Of a stretch of DNA of 64,000 nt, positions 59,301-64,000 are shown piece by piece. The position numbers and the translations under genes are program-made. The notes below the pieces were generated by a model. It was not told the DNA's origin, did not search any database, and saw only the letters and a list, made by a program, of their open reading frames with translations. Numbering within the stretch: position 1 is the stretch's first letter; the number at the start of each line of letters is the position of its first letter. Origin of the DNA: G963678095 sp963678095 (GTDB taxonomy: Bacteria > Bacillota > Negativicutes > Selenomonadales > Selenomonadaceae); the NCBI GenBank assembly GCA_963678095.2, contig CAXXXP010000001.1:248001-312000 (forward strand). The letters are read 5' to 3'.

Positions 59301-60647
59301 ATGGCTAGACTTTTTGGAACAGATGGGGTGCGCGGTGAAGCCAACCTCGAATTGACACCGGAGCTGGCGTACCGCCTTGGACGGGCCGCTACTTTGTTTT
59401 TTGGTGAGGATACGCAGCAACCAGTAATTTTGATCGGGCGCGATACGCGCATCTCGGGGCAGATGTTTGAATCGGCTTTGGCTGCAGGTATTTGCTCAGC
59501 TGGCGGTAAGGCTGTCGCTACTGGTGTGATCCCGACCCCGGCGATTGCCTATCTTGCCAAGAAAATGCAGGCACAGGCAGGGATTGTAATTTCAGCCTCC
59601 CACAATCCGTTTTATGACAATGGCATCAAATTTTTTGGCGGTGATGGCTACAAGCTGCCGGATGAAGTTGAGGATCAGCTGGAGGCGCTTGTTCATTCGA
59701 TCGCCAAGGATGATCAGCTTTACCGGGCAAGCGGTGCCGAGGTTGGCACGGTGGAATATCGTCATGATCTTGTCAAGGAATACATAGATTTTGTCACGGC
59801 GACGACTAAGGAACGTTTCGAAGGGATGAAAGTTGTTCTTGACTGTGCCAATGGAGCCGCTTATGAAGCGATGCCGACGATACTGCGCCGTTTAGGAGCG
59901 GAAGTCGTTGTGCTGCATAATAAACCAAATGGCAAAAATATCAATGATCACTGCGGTTCGACGCATCTAGATGTAATTCAGCAAGCTGTAGTGGAACATC
60001 AGGCGGATCTTGGGATTGCCCACGATGGCGATGCCGATCGCTGTCTATGCGTTGACGAAAAGGGTGATATCATTGATGGCGACCGCATCCTCGTCATGTG
60101 CGCGGTTGAAATGATGAAAAGCGGTACGCTTAAGGGCAATACCGTCGTATCGACGGTTATGGCCAATATAGGCTTTCATCAGGCAATCAAAGAAGCCGGT
60201 GGCCGGGTTGAAGTTACTGCCGTCGGGGACCGATATGTACTTGAGAATATGCTGGCCAATGGCTATAACCTTGGCGGTGAGCAGTCCGGACATGTGATCT
60301 TCAGTGAGTTCAGCACAACCGGAGACGGGCTTATCACTGGACTGCAGGTATTAAGCTCGGTAAAGCGCAGCGGGAAGAAGGCCTCGGCCTTGTCTGGTCT
60401 GATGAAAAGCTATCCGCAGCTGCTCGTGAACATGCGTGTAGCTACGAAGGATGGCTGGGAAGAAAATGAAGCCATTGCCCAATCGATTGCCGAAGGCAAT
60501 CAGGAGCTTGGTGACAGCGGACGTATTCTGGTAAGGGCTTCCGGTACAGAACCACTGATCCGGGTGATGGCGGAAGGACCCGATCAGCAGCAGCTCGACG
60601 TGATCTGCCACCGGATTGCGGCAGTAGTAAAAAAAGAACAGGGCTGA
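59301..60647 (+). CDS. glmM: Phosphoglucosamine mutase
   Basis: GlmM, 448 residues, converts glucosamine-6-phosphate to glucosamine-1-phosphate for UDP-GlcNAc and peptidoglycan. The phosphoserine is S100 in GIVISASHNP, the metal loop is DGDADRCL and the sugar-phosphate loop includes RASGTEPLIRVM. CdaA activity is coupled to GlmM in other Firmicutes. glmS follows downstream, so the whole early UDP-GlcNAc branch is together. Confidence 0.96.
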   Translation: MARLFGTDGVRGEANLELTPELAYRLGRAATLFFGEDTQQPVILIGRDTRISGQMFESALAAGICSAGGKAVATGVIPTPAIAYLAKKMQAQAGIVISASHNPFYDNGIKFFGGDGYKLPDEVEDQLEALVHSIAKDDQLYRASGAEVGTVEYRHDLVKEYIDFVTATTKERFEGMKVVLDCANGAAYEAMPTILRRLGAEVVVLHNKPNGKNINDHCGSTHLDVIQQAVVEHQADLGIAHDGDADRCLCVDEKGDIIDGDRILVMCAVEMMKSGTLKGNTVVSTVMANIGFHQAIKEAGGRVEVTAVGDRYVLENMLANGYNLGGEQSGHVIFSEFSTTGDGLITGLQVLSSVKRSGKKASALSGLMKSYPQLLVNMRVATKDGWEENEAIAQSIAEGNQELGDSGRILVRASGTEPLIRVMAEGPDQQQLDVICHRIAAVVKKEQG

Positions 60648-60650
60648 TGC

Positions 60651-60679
60651 TTGACTATTGCCCTCGGATATATTAGAAT
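60651..60679 (+). promoter_or_regulatory. Promoter of glmS
   Basis: TTGACT (60651-60656), 17 bases, TAGAAT (60674-60679), right after the glmM stop. The start near 60686 precedes a hairpin and the ribozyme. Confidence 0.65.
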
Positions 60680-60689
60680 ATGCAACAGG

Positions 60690-60715
60690 CAAAGGAGCAC
60701 ATTTGTGCTCCTTTG
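60690..60715 (+). terminator. Hairpin between glmM and the glmS ribozyme
   Basis: CAAAGGAGCAC and GTGCTCCTTTG form 11 perfect pairs with the 4-base loop ATTT, but the following TATTAGT is a poor U-tract. It may terminate the glmM transcript incompletely or be the start of the glmS leader. Confidence 0.6.
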
Positions 60716-60799
60716 TATTAGTGAATAAGCAAGATAAATTCATCCTGTGTTTGTTTTGTTTTTGCAGGAGGTGGAATCGTTTTTTACTGAAAGGGTAGC

Positions 60800-60993
60800 A
60801 ATACTTTAGCGCTAGCTCTTGCCATGGGCAAGAGGACGAGGAAGAGGTTGTCGAATCATCAGCGGATGCCTCTCGGCCGGATCGGGTCGATACATACTGC
60901 CAAAACTGTCGAGTGATCGGCAGGACAATACAGTTATGGAGATACACAACAGGATAAGGACGGCAGGTCGCTCGGCGCCTGTACCGTAAAAAT
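60800..60993 (+). promoter_or_regulatory. glmS ribozyme-riboswitch (glucosamine-6-phosphate)
   Basis: The glmS ribozyme core is readable: the cleavage region TTTA/GCGC with the scissile bond between 60808 and 60809, then the conserved GACGAGGAAGAGGTTGTCGA, the GGCGG-like AGCGGATGCCTCTCGGCC segment, and a 3' part ending CCGTAAAAATA near 60993. Glucosamine-6-phosphate triggers self-cleavage, which destabilises the mRNA and limits GlmS. It lies 34 bases upstream of the glmS start codon. Confidence 0.92.
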
Positions 60994-61026
60994 AGGCAAT
61001 ATGCAAAAAATGGAGGCACTATATTT

Positions 61027-62856
61027 ATGTGTGGTATCGTTGGCTATGTAGGTGCAAAACAAGCAGCACCGTTTCTTATCGAAGGCTTGACAAGACTTGA
61101 ATATCGCGGGTATGATTCCGCTGGTATCGCGGTATTTGATGGTGAAAAAATCAATGTGGAAAAAACGGTGGGGCGCCTGGCCTCGCTTAAGGAAAAAATC
61201 GAAGGCTGTGTGCCGCAGGGGCTAGTGGGAATCGGGCATACGCGTTGGGCGACACATGGTCGTCCGTCGGATCGCAACTCGCATCCGCATACCGATTGCA
61301 GCGGCGATTTTGTCGTAGTTCATAACGGCATTATCGAAAATTATCTCTCCCTGAAGGAAGCTCTGATCAAAAAGGGCCATGAATTCAAATCGGAAACGGA
61401 TACGGAAGTATTGGCTCATTTGTTAGAAGAACTTTATAAGGGCGATTTCGAAGCGGCTGTGCGCGAAGTGCTCAAGCGCATTGAGGGTTCCTATGCGCTC
61501 GTGTTTATGTCGAAGCATGATCCGGATCGTTTGATCTGCACGAAGAAAGACAACCCGCTTGTCATCGGTCTCGGCGACGGTGAAAATTTCATCGCCTCGG
61601 ATATTCCGGCGATTATTGCCCGCACGCGCCGTACCTATATTATCAATGACGGTGAGATGGCAGTTGTCAAAAAAGATTCGGTATGGATCACCAACCGTGA
61701 AGGCCAGCCGGTTACGAAAAAAGTATTTGAAGTGAACTGGAATGCTGAAGCGGCTGAAAAAGGCGGCTATGAGCATTTCATGCTCAAGGAAATCCATGAA
61801 CAGCCAAGAGCTGTCCGTGAAACGATGTCGGCTCGTCTGGCGAAGGACAACAGTGCCATCGTTATGGACGAACTCAAATGGAACAAGGAATACCTGGAAT
61901 CCTTCCATAAGATCTTCATTGTAGCCTGCGGCACAGCCTATCATGCTGGACTTGTCGGCAAATATTATATTGAAAAACTTGTGCGTATTCCGGTTGAAGT
62001 CGATATTGCCTCGGAATTCCGTTACCGTTCGCCGATTATCGATGAGCGCACTCTGACGATTGTTGTCAGCCAGTCTGGAGAAACCAGCGATACGCTGGCA
62101 GCCCTTAAAGAATCAAAACGCCTTGGCGCTAAGACTCTGGCCATAACGAACGTTGTTGGATCTTCCATTGCCCGTGAAGCGGATCAGGTTGTTTACACCT
62201 GGGCTGGCCCGGAGATTGCGGTAGCCTCGACCAAAGCTTACACAACGCAGCTGATCATGATGTTCATGCTGGCCATGTACATGGGCGGTATCAAGGGTAC
62301 GGTTGCCCCGGAACGGACACAGGAGCTCTTGGCCCAGCTGCGCCATATTCCGGCACAGATCAGTGAAACGCTCGAAGATGTAGAGCCGATCAAGACCTTT
62401 GCCAAGGAATACGGCTTCTGTGAGGATGTATTCTTCATTGGCCGTTCCCTGGACTATGATGTAGCTCTTGAAGGGGCGCTCAAGCTTAAGGAGATTTCCT
62501 ACATTCACGCGGAAGCCTATGCTGCCGGTGAGCTTAAGCACGGCACGCTGGCCCTGATCATCGAAGGCGTTCCGGTTATTGCTTTGGCGACGCAGCGCGA
62601 TGTCTATGAAAAGACGCTGAGCAATATCAAAGAAGTAAAAGCCCGCGATGCTGTCGTTATCGGAATTGCAGCGCAGGATGACATGGAACTGGAAAAATAT
62701 GTAGATCATGTAATCAAGGTTCCGCAGACGGATGAATTGCTGATTCCGCTCTTGACGGTAGTACCGCTCCAGCTGCTGGCTTATTATGCTTCGCTGACCA
62801 GAGGTTGCGATGTCGATAAACCGCGTAATCTGGCAAAATCAGTAACTGTAGAATAA
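61027..62856 (+). CDS. glmS: Glutamine:fructose-6-phosphate aminotransferase
   Basis: GlmS, 609 residues, makes glucosamine-6-phosphate from fructose-6-phosphate and glutamine. The N-terminal Ntn glutaminase begins MCGIVGYVG with C1 as nucleophile after Met removal. Two SIS isomerase domains follow (VACGTAYHAGL, SQSGETSDTLAALKE), and the C-terminus reads DKPRNLAKSVTVE. Expression is controlled by the upstream ribozyme. Confidence 0.98.
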   Translation: MCGIVGYVGAKQAAPFLIEGLTRLEYRGYDSAGIAVFDGEKINVEKTVGRLASLKEKIEGCVPQGLVGIGHTRWATHGRPSDRNSHPHTDCSGDFVVVHNGIIENYLSLKEALIKKGHEFKSETDTEVLAHLLEELYKGDFEAAVREVLKRIEGSYALVFMSKHDPDRLICTKKDNPLVIGLGDGENFIASDIPAIIARTRRTYIINDGEMAVVKKDSVWITNREGQPVTKKVFEVNWNAEAAEKGGYEHFMLKEIHEQPRAVRETMSARLAKDNSAIVMDELKWNKEYLESFHKIFIVACGTAYHAGLVGKYYIEKLVRIPVEVDIASEFRYRSPIIDERTLTIVVSQSGETSDTLAALKESKRLGAKTLAITNVVGSSIAREADQVVYTWAGPEIAVASTKAYTTQLIMMFMLAMYMGGIKGTVAPERTQELLAQLRHIPAQISETLEDVEPIKTFAKEYGFCEDVFFIGRSLDYDVALEGALKLKEISYIHAEAYAAGELKHGTLALIIEGVPVIALATQRDVYEKTLSNIKEVKARDAVVIGIAAQDDMELEKYVDHVIKVPQTDELLIPLLTVVPLQLLAYYASLTRGCDVDKPRNLAKSVTVE

Positions 62857-62860
62857 CCAT

Positions 62861-62895
62861 AAAGAGCTGCCGTAGCTTACGGTGGCTCTTTTTTT
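62861..62895 (+). terminator. Terminator after glmS
   Basis: AAAGAGC...CCGTA-GCT-TACGG...GCTCTTT forms a 12-bp stem with a small interior loop, followed by a T-run. Confidence 0.85.
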
Positions 62896-62914
62896 AAAAA
62901 AAAGGACCAGGTCA

Positions 62915-62944
62915 TTGACAAAAGCATAAAAAACGTACTATCAT
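62915..62944 (+). promoter_or_regulatory. Promoter of the IMP dehydrogenase gene
   Basis: TTGACA (62915-62920), 18 bases, TATCAT (62939-62944), about 85 bases before the start codon. Confidence 0.6.
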
Positions 62945-63030
62945 ATATAACAATAACTTTTGAAATCTGTTTTTGAACGTGAAAAGGATTTTGACAAAGG
63001 TTTTCGAATTTTTTTAGAAAAGAAGGGGTT

Positions 63031-64000
63031 ATGTTGGCATTTTATTTCGATGGAGCATCACACACATTTGGCGAGTATTTACTGGTTCCGGGCTATTCCT
63101 CCGATAAATGCATTCCGACAAATGTTTCGTTGGAAACACCATTGGTGAAATTCAAAAAAGGTGAACAGCCAAAAATTAAGATGAATATACCGATGACATC
63201 GGCGATCATGCAGGCTGTTTCTGATGATAATATGGCAATTGCCTTGGCCAAAGAAGGCGGCGTCTCCTTTGTGTACGGTTCCCAGTCGGTAGAGGACGAA
63301 GCGGCTATGGTGGCCAGAGTAAAAAACTATAAATCCGGGTTTGTTAACAGCGATTCAAATATCAAGCCGACTACCACCTTGGCTGAGATTCTGCGTCTTA
63401 AGGACAGGACGGGACATTCGACGATGGCGATTACGGAAGACGGGATGCCGACGGGGAAGCTGCTCGGAATAGTTACCAGTCGTGATTATCGTGTAACCCG
63501 CATGAGTCTTGATGAGCGGGTTGAAAACTTTATGACACCGTTCAGCAAGCTGATCTATGCCGATGCTGATACGACGCTGCCGGAAGCCAATGATCTGATC
63601 TGGCAGCACAAGCTCAACATGCTGCCGCTGGTTGATAAAAATCAGCGTTTACGGTACATGGTATTCCGCAAAGATTACACAGATAACAAGGAAAATGCAC
63701 ATGAACTGATCGATCCTAAGAAGCGTTATATCGTTGGGGCTGGTATCAATACCCGTGACTATGCCGAACGCGTTCCGGCATTGCTTGAGGCTGGGGCCGA
63801 TGTTCTCTGTATCGATTCTTCCGAAGGCTTTTCGGAATGGCAGCGCATAACATTGAAGTACATTCATGAAAATTTCGGGGATGATGTCAAAGTCGGAGCC
63901 GGCAATGTTGTTGACCGTGAGGGTTTCCGCTTCCTGGCTGAGGCCGGAGCAGACTTTATCAAGGTTGGCATTGGCGGCGGGTCGATCTGTATCACTCGTG
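63031..64000 (+). CDS. guaB: IMP dehydrogenase (N-terminal part, cut by window end)
   Basis: First 323 residues of an IMP dehydrogenase, NAD-dependent oxidation of IMP to XMP in guanine nucleotide synthesis. It begins MLAFYFDGASHTFGEYLLVP, has MNIPMTSAIMQAVSDDNMAI, a CBS pair region (TLAEILRLKDRTGHSTMAIT and following), DVLCIDSSEGFSEWQ and the catalytic loop GIGGGSICITR. This is the variant IMPDH with GGGSICITR rather than GPGSICTTR. It runs off the window. AAGAAGGGG lies directly before the ATG. A TTG at 63034 is an alternative start. Confidence 0.92.
   Translation, partial: MLAFYFDGASHTFGEYLLVPGYSSDKCIPTNVSLETPLVKFKKGEQPKIKMNIPMTSAIMQAVSDDNMAIALAKEGGVSFVYGSQSVEDEAAMVARVKNYKSGFVNSDSNIKPTTTLAEILRLKDRTGHSTMAITEDGMPTGKLLGIVTSRDYRVTRMSLDERVENFMTPFSKLIYADADTTLPEANDLIWQHKLNMLPLVDKNQRLRYMVFRKDYTDNKENAHELIDPKKRYIVGAGINTRDYAERVPALLEAGADVLCIDSSEGFSEWQRITLKYIHENFGDDVKVGAGNVVDREGFRFLAEAGADFIKVGIGGGSICITR

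Noticed and set aside
62960..63148. A 62-codon frame before guaB
   Set aside because: It runs out of frame across the guaB start and shows no motifs. IMP dehydrogenase begins at 63031 in another frame.
1..64000. CRISPR arrays, insertion sequences, prophage, tRNA or rRNA genes
   Set aside because: No regularly spaced repeats, transposase or integrase genes, cloverleaf sequences or rRNA segments were seen on either strand.

Overview
The window looks like a chromosomal segment of a Negativicutes bacterium, a Firmicute relative with an outer membrane. The ribosomal gene order, the type-Z zinc ribosomal protein S14, an EcfA1-EcfA2-EcfT-TruA block, a glmS ribozyme and a guanidine-I riboswitch are Firmicute traits. 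A complete membrane-fusion/RND/TolC efflux operon requires a diderm envelope. A giant 2-hydroxyacyl-CoA dehydratase activase-like protein points to anaerobic metabolism. The genus is not resolved. No rRNA, tRNA, CRISPR array, prophage or insertion sequence was seen.

Region 1 (1-10.4 kb) is the 3' part of the S10-spc-alpha ribosomal superoperon: rplP (cut by the window edge), rpmC, rpsQ, rplN, rplX, rplE, rpsZ, rpsH, rplF, rplR, rpsE, rpmD, rplO, secY, adk, infA, rpmJ, rpsM, rpsK, rpsD, rpoA and rplQ. The methionine aminopeptidase gene expected between adk and infA survives only as a truncated relic. Region 2 (10.4-19.3 kb) holds ecfA1-ecfA2-ecfT-truA, a 1404-residue activase-like protein, then rplM-rpsI, whose upstream region carries an inverted pair of perfect DnaA boxes.

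Region 3 (19.3-32.1 kb): a guanidine-I riboswitch with a terminator controls a lone small ACT-like protein. It is followed by a two-component system divergent from an RND efflux operon, two small unknown genes, and an 878-residue GAF/PAS/GGDEF/HD-GYP cyclic-di-GMP protein. Region 4 (32.2-41.5 kb) is accessory: a zinc-type methyltransferase of the UroD superfamily with a polar amino-acid ABC transporter, a TetR/YciI divergent pair, a MerR/CMD divergent pair, a DNA alkylation repair protein, a DUF89 protein and an ArsB/NhaD-type permease with a structured leader.

Region 5 (41.5-55.8 kb) is amino-acid biosynthesis: ilvD behind a long attenuator-like leader, a small DUF1653 gene, a nitroreductase, a secreted unknown, a GT51 transglycosylase, the complete argCJBDFGH operon (glutamate to arginine) and ilvE. 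Region 6 (55.8-64 kb) is cell-envelope and second-messenger housekeeping: cdaA-cdaR, a COG2509-type flavoprotein, glmM, the glmS ribozyme and glmS, and the 5' part of an IMP dehydrogenase gene cut by the window edge. Start codons were chosen by Shine-Dalgarno spacing. Promoters and hairpins were read by eye and not folded by software.
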